NCBI GenBank assembly: GCA_030248295.1
Contig: JASANH010000193.1
Coordinates: 1 to 64,000, forward strand
DNA length: 64,000 bases
Direction of reading: 5' to 3'
DNA from: Mesodorylaimus sp. YZB2_4
Taxonomy: Eukaryota > Nematoda > Enoplea > Dorylaimida > Dorylaimidae
Below the pieces are notes generated by a model. That model did not search any database. It had not been told where the DNA came from and saw only the letters and a list, made by a program, of their open reading frames with translations. The translations under genes and the position numbers were made by a program. Positions 47,843 to 60,216 of the stretch are shown piece by piece. Position 1 is the first letter of the stretch. Each line of letters starts with the position of its first letter.

Positions 47843-47926
47843 TCAATTTCGTTGCAGTCGCAAGCAGGCGCGCACTCAATTTCGTTGCAGTCACGAGGAG
47901 GCGGAGCCGCGCCGACGGGTATAAAA
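47843..47926 (+). promoter_or_regulatory. Histone H4 promoter: paired direct repeat and TATA box
   Basis: A 17-bp motif, TCAATTTCGTTGCAGTC, occurs twice (47,843-47,859 and 47,876-47,892), 33 bp apart and each near GCGCG. A TATAAAA box (47,920-47,926) follows about 30 bp on, 102 bp before the ATG. The arrangement fits a strong, compact histone promoter; the repeated motif is a candidate H4-specific element. Confidence 0.6.
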
Positions 47927-47973
47927 GTCGGCGCGTGGGTTTTGTCGTCACACTGGTTGTCAGTGAACTGTAA

Positions 47974-48339
<366 letters not shown>

Positions 48340-49476
48340 GAAGGTTAGAAGCTCAACGGTAATCTCGATAATGTTACAAGATGTCATGGCCGTTTTGTTT
48401 TTTTGCTCGGTCTCTGACGTGTACATTTACAATCTCAATATGTAAAACCGACTAGCAGTACGTGTTGCAGTCTAGATTATGTATAGGGTACTCACGGCTA
48501 AGTTAAGCATATTAAACACAAGACAAGCGTTGCAATGCGTCTGGCATCGTGATGCGTGCTAATGTGTGCATCACCAGTATGCCTCTTATGGCGGCTGTCT
48601 TCATCTGCCTGCCAGCTAAGATAATCTCAGATGGTAAAGTTTTGAGATGTAAATTGTCACGCCATTCCGTAATTTGGCTGTTCTGTAAAAGCCGTTAGTT
48701 GTTCGCACCTATCAACCATAGCTAGTCTCGTTTCTTTTCTAATCTGATCACCTAATGGGGTGAGCATGCATGTTCATCCAACCCGAGTGTGGGCAGAGCT
48801 GAGACCCTGGGTGGTAATGGTCAATATGCACAGGGACCCTTAACCAGGATTTTAGCCTACTGAAGCCAGGGCCTCCGCTTTGCCCAGGCATGCTTGCCTT
48901 AGTCAGTGTCCTTATTTGAGTGGTCTTGCAGTGCAGTGCAGTACATGGCAGGTAGGTAGGCAAGTGGTCGGGGCAGGCGTAATCCGATCTGCTGGTTTGG
49001 TTGGCACTGCCCTCCATGGGCCTGTTGTCCCACTGTGTCGTGCACTGGAAGAAAGGTAACAGCAGCACCTGACCTTGCGCGGACTGCCCTGCTCACTTGT
49101 GGTGGAGTGCTTACAGATAGAGGCAACTGGGAGAGCCAGCAGTTCTTCCAGGGGCACTAAAAGGCCTGCACCATAATGCAACCTTGGAGCAATGCACAAT
49201 GAGAACCGACCCTACCTCCGACAAACTCTAGAAATGTCACGTCGCTGTCCGACGTGACCGCGTGTGAAGAAGAGCAATCTCGAGACCAACTGCACTAGAC
49301 CAGAATTACATGACGGTCCTCTACACAGGTCGCCTGCTCTGGCCGGCCCTGCTTTACAATAGCGCACACTACATGATCTCTACGCTGGAGATACAAACTC
49401 TACTGTGACAGATCAGCAAAGTCCAGGCCTGGCAAAGGCGAGGCCACCCGGCCTTTGCTGACTACAGATATGCTGT

Positions 49477-49548
49477 TTGGCCCTGGCCCAGAGGGACTAC
49501 ATCATCCCATCAGGCTGAATGCAGGCGAGTGTTCGACTCGCGGGCCGG
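49477..49548 (+). repeat. tRNA-like element (degenerate tRNA or SINE head)
   Basis: The 72-bp span has a 7-bp acceptor-type pairing (TTGGCCC with GGGCCGG, two G-U pairs), an A-box-like TGGCCCAGAGG and a perfect T-arm (GCGAG-TGTTCGA-CTCGC, 49,525-49,541) placed directly before the 3' acceptor strand. No convincing anticodon stem is seen, so a functional tRNA is unlikely. Confidence 0.45.
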
Positions 49549-50053
49549 TAAATCATTTCGTGTAAAATGTGTCTCTTCACCCTCGAGTGCGCATAAGCGT
49601 TTGGTGATGTGGTAAAACACGAACATGAACATGAATCTGCAGGTGATATTGGGATGAAGGGGATCTTTGTCACTGACATCGTAAGCAATGTGCCCCGGCC
49701 TTTGTCGCCTCAAGTGACTGACTCTACCAAGTTCACACCAGCCTGAAGACAAGGAACACTGGGCGGGTAGTGTTGCCCCCTAGGCCTATGATGATGTGTT
49801 CGCCAGCCAGGCGATCAGGCGGCTCACAATCAGAAGACCAGGTGATATGCAACTTGATCTCACGGGGTGCCTCTGTGTTGGTGACAGTGGTGCCGTGACT
49901 ATGCCGAGTGCGGGTCAGTGAGAGAAGTGAGACTTGCAACAGCATGGAAAGCGACCCCCTTTATCTTAAAATGAATTCGACAATAAACGAGTTCGAAAAG
50001 GGAGAGGCTTCATACTGTAATTTTCGATCAAAATAAAAAATACACGAAAACAT

Positions 50054-50186
50054 GAGTGGTGGGAATCGAACTCTCGCCCCTGGCACTGGGGGTCTAGCCT
50101 CTAGCCTGCTCCCCGTTTCAGGTGACAAGCCCTGACTGAGACAAATCGCTCTGACAAGTACAGCTATCACATGCTGTACACCCACT
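50054..50186 (-). repeat. tRNA-derived repeat bounded by a 7-bp inverted repeat
   Basis: On the minus strand the element begins TGAGTGG and ends CCACTCA. It contains an A-box-like stretch and the B-box GAGTTCGATTCCC at its 3' end. At about 130 bp it is too long for a tRNA; it is most likely a SINE head or tRNA-derived pseudogene. Confidence 0.45.
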
Positions 50187-52099
50187 CAGGACTTGGTATT
50201 GTTAGTTTGAACAGAAAGAGTCATTGGCTCAATTCGACAGTCACCTCGTGGCAAGTCACTGCCACGTCCTGAGGTGGCCATTTGCTGAACAAACCTCACA
50301 GAGTACACAAACGATGCATACATTGCGCAGTCACCCAAAGCAATGCAGGCCTCACCGCGTGCTGCCTTCAAGAGACAGAAGGACGTCGAACTGACAATAC
50401 ACGCCCCTTGAAATTTGTGCAGTTTGTAGTATGTTGTGTGTAGCACAGTAAATATTTGGCTCAACCGCTCGATCTTACAAGCCCACTCGGCACTGACCAT
50501 ACTACGCGAAAGAGCGGATGCGAGTGCTTATGGCGGGTATTCTGTCTGTCTTTTCGGGACAGACTATCACTAACCTGCTTTGCTTGCCAAAGAGAAGCAG
50601 TCAGAGCTACTAGAACGTCTCCTAGAGACGTCCATTTAGACAGCCTGATGCAGTCCAGCAGAGGGTGAGGAGTGGACATTCAGGGAAACACGTGTGATCA
50701 GGCGATCAATGCTGCCTTTTCTGAGAAAAACAAGCAGCAGGAGTGTAAACTCGTCTTTCTGACCTCCCACACCTTCTCCTAGGGCAGTCCAGCTGAGTTC
50801 ATGTTGATGTTCATGTTTTACCGCATCACCTAGAGTGTCTAGAGCATTTGACCCTGTTTCTTCCAACAAGCGGCACACTCACAATGGACCAACTGACTGA
50901 CTGCTTTCCTTGCCTAGCTCCTACCAGCACTGCAGGCGAATCGCTGAAGCACCTACTGACACTCGTAACCCCCCTGCCTGGTAGGGCATGACGAGTAGGA
51001 GTAATCGATATCCGCTGGCTGGGAGACGTCAACCTCTCGGGTTGATGTTTCAGCCGTATTGTCCCCCTCCTACGCCTGGTTCCACACTGTGTATTCCTAC
51101 TGTACGCAATAGGTACTGAACGACCCTATACGCCTCGAGCTACTCAGCAGATAGGTGCTGTGCTCGATAAACTGGGTGTGACAGCACCTTTCCATCATCT
51201 TTGAACATGTGATGTTAAGAGCACTCAAGTCACTGTTATCTATGCAGGTCACTCTCCCCCACCAAGTCAGGACTTCCGATGCCACCACTTCGACTGACAA
51301 GGCTGGACGGACCAGACCCCTCGCCCCATCTCGTCTCTCATTTCCATTCCGCCGCATCATCTGTCATCGAGACACGCCTAGGCAACACTCATTAGGCGAT
51401 AAGTGCAAACAGTCGCCTCGTCCCATCTAATATTAAATATGCTCCTCCCCACTCGCCTCAAATTTGGCCCCATCCAAGCCCCGCACACTGGCCAAACAGA
51501 GTCAATAAGGAAAAGGCTCTCATTCCCTTCCACTTCCCGAATCGATGTGTCCCCCGTCCAAATACAACCACCAATCCCACTCTTTATCACACATAACTTT
51601 CCACACACAATACATACAAACATGTTATGGCACTTTTTATGCAGAAGTATCACGCCAATCAAAGCTGACCCTCCAATTCAATCCGTTGTGCAAAAAATTA
51701 ACACACAGAGCGGCCAATAAATGATAGCACCGGACAAAAAAGACAGTTGTGACTCGTAAAGCAAAGAAAAAGACATAATGCCCATCAAAGCATGTCCATA
51801 GTGCAAATAACAAACCTCTATCTTATACAAAATCAAGATCTCTCATCGAGACTAACGATCAGAAATGCTGCCTCCCAATCCTCGAAATCCCAACCTAATA
51901 TTAGTAGCATAGGGAACGACACAAAGGCAAAGTAATTGCAACACCTGAATTCAGGTTTTGCCACACCCAATAATACACAAACCTAAATAACACAAAAAAG
52001 CTTGTAAAGCCATTTCAGATTCACAAAGCATTGTCATGGTTTGTTTGCTGCATGTGACACTTGCATATACTCCAATAAACTCGTGTGCCAATTAAGCGC

Positions 52100-55000
52100 C
52101 TACATCTCGAGACGCCCATTGTGATCCTGGGCATTCGCTTGACCATTGATCTCGTGCTCATTCTGATCCCCGCTTCCTGCCGCCGATGACGTATCGCCGT
52201 TGCTTCCTCCATCACCGCTCGATTTTAGCAGATTCAACAGGCTCGTCCTCAGTTGAAAATAATACGACAATCGCATGCGGCCGTATTCCTACACAACACA
52301 GGTCACGTCAAGCCGAGTTTGAAAAGTAGATTGGTCAATTCGTACCAAATCAAGGCCAAACCCTTTCCACACCACAAAACAAAACTTACCGCAAATCCAA
52401 ATTTGACCGGCGATAATTCAACTTGCAAGAGAGCCCATACTCCCCAAAAGAAATGAGAGACTGGCACGAAAGCGGCCGTTTCATTGATCATTCGTTTTAC
52501 AGCTTCCGTGCTCACATCCGTGTGCCCGCTCTCTTTCAAATAAGCGCTAATAAAATTCGCTTGTTCTTGTTCTGTTGGAAAATTGTCCGGCGATACAGTA
52601 AAATATGGGGCTTGATCGCACGTGTAATCGATCGTCCATTCGCAGAAATGATTGGCAAAATCGAAGGCTCTAAAGCAAAACCAAAACCAATTCACTCCTA
52701 ATCGATAACACATACCACACCAGTGCTTGCCTATAATTGTAACTCGAATACTCGAAATCGATAAACACTAGTTCCTTAGTGCCCGCCGTCTGCTCCATTG
52801 GCAACAATATATTGCCTACAGACAAACAACGTTTGTTCAGACGACCCCCCTCCCCTGGGACAAAACTACGCTCACCTTCTTGAAGGTCATTGTGGCAAAA
52901 TACGATTGGAGACGGCGATTTCTTTAAAGCTCGCCTGAAAAACAAGCAGTGGCGTCAATGCTATAACATCCTACATAGCAACAAAGCGCGCGCGAGACTG
53001 CGCCCATAGCCAATTAGTAACAACCCAGCGAGAAGCACCAGCAAACACGCCATCCATCCATAGCATACAGACCTAACCACATGCAGCTCGTCCTTAATAT
53101 CGTCGAAACTGATCACCCGTATTTTCTTGCCCCCATCCATGTGAACAGGGATGGCTTGCTGAGACCGTTTTCGAGAAAGTATGTTCATCCATCTAAAAGA
53201 GACAGGCGAAGACAGGCAATAGAAGCGTATTAGTTGGAATGGCAGCGAAAAGCAACGGTTGCTCAATTGTTTTCGACAACGGGGACTAATCGTTTGCATT
53301 TGTTATCAAAGCTTCGCTCGCCCCGCATAGCCACCTTCCACCAAAGTCCAGCAAGGCCTCATGAATTAAGCATTAGTATCCGACACCTTTCCGGCCCCTA
53401 TTCAAGACATCAGTGCCAAATCGATAAAGTGTCTGTCTTCTGGTTAAGAATACAGTGAAGTTTTAAGTTTTCAGAAAAACAGACGCCATGCCGTCTATTT
53501 CTCACGCTAAATTATTTACAAACCAAACCCCATTATATCCGCCAGGCACCCAAGCAACTTGCGTGATGCATTTTAATGTATATTTGTATTTTATAGAGAC
53601 CTGATAGTTTCGATTTCCATTCTCAGCACTTCTTCCGTAATTGTACGCGAGGTAACGTTTCCATTCGAGCTAGACCAGTGAATGTCGAACGGTCGTACAC
53701 AATGGGCTACTTCCAGCAAATGCGTCATCCAACTGCGTAGAAAATACTTCATCACTTCAATAGATTCCAAAGAGTGAGGACCTATGCCTAACCCGTCATC
53801 ACGCTGTCTAAGAGCGGACTTTGACCTCTGTTCTTTGACTCCTATCCCGCATTCCTGTGTGCAAAAGACATGAAAAGGCGCCGTGCCAATTTTGCCTTGA
53901 TCGTCTAGCCAGCCTTGAAAGCCTGAGCACATTCCCTCTGGTAGGAACGAAAGGCGAAAAAAACCCCAAGGAAAGTGCTTCGTCAAGCGAAATGATAGGA
54001 TCTAATGAAACGACGTAACAAACCACGCGCCCATTTCTTGTTGCTTGAGTGATGCCAGAAAGTGTCAGCTGTAAGCGGCTCATCACTCTCCAGCAGGGCA
54101 TGGCTTCTGAGAAAACATAGTAACTAATAGAAAGAAGCTCGACAACGGTTGCCCTTGGCACTGTTATTCTCCCACGTGGCATCAGCGCTGCTTGGATGCG
54201 ACGACATGGACTTCGTACCCGCTCGTCTTTCCCTCCTCCCCTCTTCTACGTTGCGTGTATACACGGTGGGTGAGGCAGACAGAGAGAAACCTGTCTCTAT
54301 TATACTTCGAGCGTAAAGTGGTTTTCAGAGAGACGACGAAGCTACATAGGTTTAACCCCCTTTCCTAACAAGATATAAGTATGTAAGAAGCAAACAAGAA
54401 CTCACCGTTCGAGTGCTTCGCATAAATATGTTGGCTCCTTGCTTATCGGCACGCTCAGCTTATGCACGTGTGCCAATTTGCCAGCAATTTTCCTCGATAT
54501 TTCGGCAACACGAATTTCGGGGCATTGCAACGGACGAGACTGAAAAACACAAGAGCCCATAACAATCATCGCGAAAGAAGAGAATGATGAAAGCACATTA
54601 ATCAAAGTCTAACAGCCAACTTACTACGATGTATTCTTCCAAACGCCCTCCGTTGAAGATTCCGTACAATTGCGGACCCAGCTGACGTTCAGAGAGCAAC
54701 GTAAATATGACGCTCTCAGCCACCAAATGACTTTCAGTTTCAGGATTGAAATAGACCCGCAATAAAGTCTTATCCGGCTCGTTGCCAATAGGCTTGTAGC
54801 CCTCGGGCAATTTACACAAAAACAGCATGTTACTCATGCCACCCCTAAAAAACAGAGGAAACAAAAACTCGTTTATGACAAGTAAAAAAGCGCCATGCAC
54901 CGTCAATAGCAGATGATAAATCAAGAAAGTGGCCTGAGGCTTGTGAGTGGGTCATAAAAGAAGCATATAACTCGGAAACTGGAGGGTCATAAACGAGAAG

Positions 55001-55303
55001 ATGGACAAAAGAGGCCAATAAAGTTGGTAGCTGTCATTCGAGAGGATTGAAGGCCTTTCCTGCGGTTTTACCCGAACGCTTTCCAAGTACACGCACGCAG
55101 TCAACAAAATACACTTACTTCATTCGAGTCAGACACATTTTTTCAACTGGTACCGTTTTCCACGTTCCACCAAGGAAATTCGAGCATAACATGTAGGTGC
55201 GTTCCTTGACCTCGTGCGGGATTGCTGCTGTGTCGCCGATGCATCCGTAATTGGCCAAGATCTCCTTGAGATCCCGAAAACTTCCACTGTGCGGCACTGT
55301 CAT
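52100..55303 (-). CDS. Choline/ethanolamine kinase
   Basis: Eight minus-strand exons (55303-55119, 54844-54625, 54539-54406, 53192-53073, 52934-52876, 52815-52731, 52669-52390, 52288-52100) join in phase to 423 residues. Family landmarks appear in order: KGGMSNMLFLCKLP (nucleotide-binding region), LLRVYF, LLSERQLGPQLYGIF, the catalytic Brenner motif FCHNDLQEGNILL, and the choline kinase motif [24 protein letters not shown]. The His-Asn-Asp and Asp-Phe-Glu catalytic residues are intact, so it should transfer ATP phosphate to choline or ethanolamine, the first step of the CDP-choline pathway, in the cytosol. The C-terminal about 30 residues are a Gly/Ser/Asn-rich tail. The intron between exons 6 and 7 (52670-52730) starts with GC (AG-GCAAGC) and is required to restore NYR-AFD. 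The 1.2-kb intron after exon 3 holds a possible nested gene. Confidence 0.92.
53591..54182 (-). CDS. Possible gene nested in a choline kinase intron
   Basis: Two minus-strand segments (54182-54087 and 54001-53591) join through an 85-bp GTGATG...TTCATTAG intron in phase 0 to 168 residues: MPRGRITVPRATVVELLSI..., then ILSFRLTKHFPWGFFRLSFLPEG..., and CTQECGIGVKEQRSKSALRQRDD, ending EEVLRMEIETIRSL. The composition looks like a real globular protein and the C-terminal part is continuous for over 130 codons. No family is recognised. It lies entirely within the intron at 53,193-54,405 and on the same strand, so it could also be an alternative exon set of the host gene. Confidence 0.4.
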
Positions 55304-56298
55304 GGTTGTATAGATTCGTTCGAAACTGATCACAAAACGAGAGAGTTGACGTGGTAGAACAATGTTGAACAAATACAAACCACCACGGATATATATAGCA
55401 GCTAATGTGACAACTTGATCAAGCTCCAATGAAGAGCTAACTTCTCAAGCCACCGCCTCCGAGCACACTAGTAAGAGTACGATCTTGACAAGCGCGTCGA
55501 AACGGATTAGCTTCGAACTCATCAAACTACCTCCCGAAACCGAGGGGGCAAAGAACACGACAAGAACACAGCCGCTTTGCGAACCGGCTGCCAGCAGACA
55601 GTGTCGAGATATAGTCAGCCAGTTTATCCCAGCTTGGGTAAAATTGAGTTTCGGGATAAATCTAAGCATAGGTTGAAAGAGATTTTCGAAAGGAAAACCA
55701 GAACAAAGGGAAAATTAAAATTTCGTTTCAGTCATTTAAAAACAAATGCTCACCTTCTTCTGATTATAAAAATTACACTTCAAACTGAAATTCTATTTTA
55801 CCTTGCAGACAAATTGGTGCGCGTAAAAATATTTTTGGACGTTTTTCAGGGGTATGTTTTTGTTTTGGCAAATATTTCTGATCGGAGTTTGTCAAGTGAA
55901 AATAGTTGATAGCAAGCAAGAATTCGTGTGTGAAATCTATATGAAAATGCTTGTTTAGTGGGGTCGGCCGATGGGAAATCGCCATCCGCATAATCCAGGT
56001 TTGTGATAGGTATTTCAAATTTTTGGAGATATGTACAGTACTCTAGGCATGCATGGCAATGCCGAAATCATTGGGCTGTGTGCTATTGTATGACTCTATC
56101 ATACCCTCTTTCACTCCCACAGTTTTAAATTCTCTTGTGACAAAAGTCTGAGGCATCATTTCCTCTTGTGCCTCCACGACCTCAGTGCAGTATGAACCGG
56201 AAGTGTACCCACGACCTAGGCCTATGGGACCTGTGCCATGCACAGCATTGTAAAGCGAAGGGACGTTCGCTTTTCGCTGACGTGGCATTTCGTTTCAG
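55304..56298. other. Intergenic between choline kinase and the Neuralized-like gene
   Basis: It contains the choline kinase promoter and probably a missing 5' exon of the Neuralized-like gene, whose first visible exon begins at a CGTTTCAG acceptor (56,297-56,298). No independent gene is supported. Confidence 0.35.
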
Positions 56299-59183
56299 AA
56301 GACTGTGATAGTAGTGCTGTACATAATCGAGTTCCATTAGTGTCGGAATCTGCTCACGTTACTCCGCTTCATCGCTCGATTGCACCTTCGACCAGCGGAC
56401 GTTTGAACAAATCAGTTAGCGATAGTGTATTCCCGTCTTCCTCGCTTGCTTCTGCCGCAATTACGTCGTCGATCATGAGTTCGGGCGCCGGTCCTTCGTC
56501 GTCCAGCGGACCGCAACGGCCGCCGCTTAAATTTAATAATATTCACGGTGATAACGTGCGTCTAACGAATAATCAACGTATTGCTAGCCGCACGGACTCG
56601 TTTTGCAAAGTAAGATTTTTTAAGTTTTTCTACAAAAACATTCGTTGCACTCAAGATTTTAGGCGCTTGCCTTCAGCGACAGGCCGATCGCCATCGACGA
56701 AATGGTATGTATAAAATTCGCGGAAGTAAAAACTAATTGGAGTGGCGTACTGCGATTTGGTGTGACGAATATGGACCCAACTACATTCGGTGAAGACTTA
56801 CCAAAGTAAGAGAATTTTCCTTGGTGTGGTCTGAACGGAAAATATCATTTGCGATTCTTAGGTACCTCTGTCCGGATATGACAAGCAAAGAAGGCACGTG
56901 GGCCAAAGCGATGAGCGACCGCTATTGTCAGCAAGGCAGCATTCTACATTTTTTCATACGCGACAATGGCGAAATGTATTACGGTATAAACGGTAGTCTG
57001 AAAGGTTTATTTCTTTCTGGTATTAACACTCGAGCTCCAATGTTTATTGTTGTGGATATCTACGGGAACACGACTTCTGTCGAATTCGTCGGTAAGATTT
57101 CCCTTAGTTTTTTGTCTTCGATTTGAATTCTAAACTAGTGTTGTTTGCTAGATGAATCGGAGGTTCCTCCTTTGCGAAGGCAATTGCCCAAACAGCGACC
57201 AGCCGTGCCGCCTCCGCCGAGTTTTCCTCCTCCAGCTATTCCGACTGATCTGATGTCGCTCGATCCGCCGCCGGTGCTCGAGTTATCGTCGGCGACTGAT
57301 GAATCGATTCCGCTGGTTCCGTCTGTGGCTTCGGCTTCTTCAACTAATCAGTCTGGTATCGCTGCGAGTGTAGCAGCCGCTCCGACGCCGATTCCATCGC
57401 CAGTTGCTCCACTCGCCGCTCCAGAACCCAGTCCATCGCCGAGGCAGCACCCTGTTGTGCCACAACGATTGGAAAATGCGGCTAGCACAGCTCAACAACA
57501 ACTTGCTCGCGAATTGGAACAGCGCTTGAACTTTGCTCAACAGAGGTCGTTGAGTACGATCGCACCCTCCACTGCCAGTTCGGCCACAACGTCTGCAGGG
57601 CCGTCGCGCCGAACCGATTTGGTTCCTCTGAGTTACAACAGGAGTGAGTCGAAGTGTTCATATTTCAAAGGGTCTTCGCCGATGATTCCTCGCGTCTTTT
57701 AGATTTGCCGATGACCCCGCTGCAATTTCATGCCACGCGTGGCCGTACAGTCAATTTCAACCAGGATCGCACGATTGCCACGCGTATATCGTCCGAATAT
57801 TGTTGTGGTTACGTGTTCACTGCCCGACCAATGCGGTGCATGGAGAAGATTGTAGTTCAGGTTGGAGAGAGCTTTTTATGATTGCTTGATTGATAATGAT
57901 TGAAATTTCTAGATTATGGGCGTTGAACCAGAATACAGCGGTGGCGTTGCCTTCGGTGTTACCAATTGCGACCCGGCGCAGTTGACGAATTTTCAATTTC
58001 CGGACGATGCTGACGAATTGTTGAACAGGCCGGAGTTCTGGGCCGTGAATAAAGAATACGAACGTGTACCGAATACGGGCGATGAGTTGACTTATTTCAT
58101 CAATGACAAAGGTAAGTTCTTGCTTGCGTGCGGACATAAAGACACGGAAGGAACGTTGAAGATAAAAATTTTTGAAGGAGAAGTGGTTTATCAAAAGAAT
58201 AAGGAAACGCCACGAATTCTGATGCATGTGGATCCGTCGCTGAGCTATTACATGTTCTTCGATGTTTATGGACGAGCGCAGTGTATTCGATGCGCGGGTA
58301 AGTACATGGAATTGGGAGAATGAACATGGGTGGGCATACAAATGGACATTGCTGAGTTGTTTAGGAACTACGGACGCCCGCCATCGTCCATCGTCTCCAG
58401 CGCCGCCTACCATTCCGCAGCATCGTCGTCGTCAATCGCATCAAGTACAGAATTCGCAAGGACCGAGTCGGCGCACGGCGGGCGCTCCGGTCGGTTCACT
58501 TGGAGCAGCCTTCTCCGCTTCGTCATCTACGTTGCATTTGGGAGCGCAGACGGGATTTCCATCGTTTCAACAAGCCCCTCACCGTTCGAGTGGATTGACT
58601 GTGAATTTGCCACCAGCGCCGGATGTTCCGCGTAAGTGATACAACTGGCAGTTAGAGGGGCAAATATGCTAGCGACATCCTGTTTTGCTGTTTAGGCCGA
58701 AGTGAAGCTGGTCGGTCGTGTCAAGGTGATAGTGCGGGGCAAGCAGTGGGCCATTCGTCCGTGATGGGACCGCCGTCTCATGGTCGATCTGGTTCCCGTG
58801 GGTTCGATAATGGTCGTCATGGATCGGGAGCACCGCCACCACGTCCGAATCGTCCTCCGCCGCCAGCTCCCCCGCAGCGAACCCATTCGGTACCGACGGC
58901 TCAGTCGATGATGGCCAGTTCGAATCAAAGTGCCCAATCGCAGATTCCACGTCCAGCTTCGACGAGCACGATGGAATCGCGCGACAACGTGGCCTCGACT
59001 TCAACGGGCGGTCGGACGAGCGAGTGCAGCGTGTGCATGGATCAAGCTATCAACTGCGCTGTCTACCCGTGCGGCCATATGTGTATGTGCTACGACTGCG
59101 GTCGCACGACCTGGCAGCGACAAGGCGTGTGTCCAATTTGCCGTCAAGAAATCAAGGATATTCTGCGCGTGTTCCCGCAGTAG
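56299..59183 (+). CDS. Neuralized-like E3 ubiquitin ligase (two NHR domains and RING), 5' end open
   Basis: Exons 56299-56609, 56663-56805, 56862-57091, 57152-57643, 57703-57860, 57913-58111, 58178-58297, 58365-58631 and 58696-59183 join in phase. NHR1 spans exons 1-3 (PLKFNNIHGDNVRL...WSGVLRFGVTNMDP...LPKYLCPDM...MFIVVDIYGNTTSVEFV). After a Pro/Ser linker, NHR2 spans exons 5-7 (LQFHATRGRTVNF...GGVAFGVTNCDP...FWAVNKEYERVP...SYYMFFDVYGRAQCIRCAG). A C3HC4 RING ends the protein: CSVCMDQAINCAVYPCGHMCMCYDC..., CPICRQEIKDILRVFPQ. Neuralized binds and monoubiquitinates Delta/Serrate-type Notch ligands and drives their endocytosis. The true start codon was not found; an in-frame ATG at 56,238 exists but is separated from the exon by an acceptor. 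Confidence 0.9.
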
Positions 59184-59944
59184 ATGCTGCGATGGACCGA
59201 ACAATGACCAACGTAGGTAAGATGCATAGGGTGTGCTTGTCTGCTTAGGCCACGTAGGGTTGGTTTTTCGTCTTTGTGAATGTATGAGGTTTTTCAGCTG
59301 GAGTAACCAGTTTTTTTTGCCTTGGCGTCGTAGAATTGGTCTGAGTTTTTCTTTTCGAGCGCGAGTTTTTTCTGTTTGCTTGTCCAAAAGTATTGTAAAT
59401 GTGCAATTTTTGTGGGATATCAATTCAGGCTGAACTCGCTTTTTGTTTTGCGATTAGAGTTTGCTTAGGTGTGTGGGACGGTCGGAGTGAAATTACCAGT
59501 AAGATTACTTAGCTTTTATGCAAGCAGGATTGATTCTATCTCGAGTTGTGCTTTTGTGTACGCTAGCTTATTTATAGCGTACTTGTTTGGACTGTGCTCG
59601 TGCATTAACTAACAGATCTGCATTGCCTTCTTGGACTAAAGTGCTTGTGTATCGGTGATGTAGAAGGTTTAAAGCGAAGCGAGGTTCTTTCTTGGGTAGA
59701 ACGTATTTATGCTGGGATTACTTTGGAGAAAAGGAATGTGTGATTGCTTTTTGCTTGTATTCGGTGACAGTGAATTGGGTAGTCTAAAAAAGCTTGCTTT
59801 CAGCTGATGGTGGACATCAGGTTTGGGTGCTTGCTGGGTCAAAAATATGTGATCACAGGAATTTGTAGGAAATGTAGTTGATGTGGTATTCATGGTTTTT
59901 CAAGGGTGAAGTGAGGATAGCTGGGCCTCACTTTTACCTTTCAA
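59184..59944. other. Neuralized-like 3' flank, no gene
   Basis: T/G-rich sequence consistent with a 3' UTR and spacer. No gene or RNA is supported up to the start of the right inverted-repeat arm. Confidence 0.4.
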
Positions 59945-60216
59945 GAGTTGCTATCTGAATGGGCCAATCAGAAGCTGCCTGCCGTTGTGGATTCAACCAA
60001 TCAGAGTTCCCCACAGTGATGGAGCATGTTAAAAATGTTGCTGTAAAGTGTCCATGCAAGCTAGCTGTGCTGTTTTTGGCCTCCAGACAGTCATTCTGTC
60101 GCGAATTCTCAACCTGAGAGGCTGTGACAAGCGTTTTTTTCCTGCGAGCGAGTGCAAACTCAAAAGCGAATCAACGTGCAAAATCCGAGTGCATCAACGA
60201 TCATCATCGAGCGGAA

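Larger units (their letters stand above)
48340..52099. other. Repeat-rich intergenic region
   Basis: No protein gene supported over about 3.8 kb. It contains two tRNA-like repeats (about 49,477-49,548 and 50,054-50,186) and an inverted pair of a short coding-like motif (about 49,590-49,640 and 50,790-50,835). Many short frames are composition artefacts. An AT-richer, pyrimidine-biased stretch from about 51,430 to 52,050 precedes the choline kinase 3' end. Confidence 0.4.

Noticed and set aside
49477..49548. Functional tRNA gene
   Set aside because: Acceptor and T-arm pair well, but no anticodon stem or sensible D-arm could be drawn.
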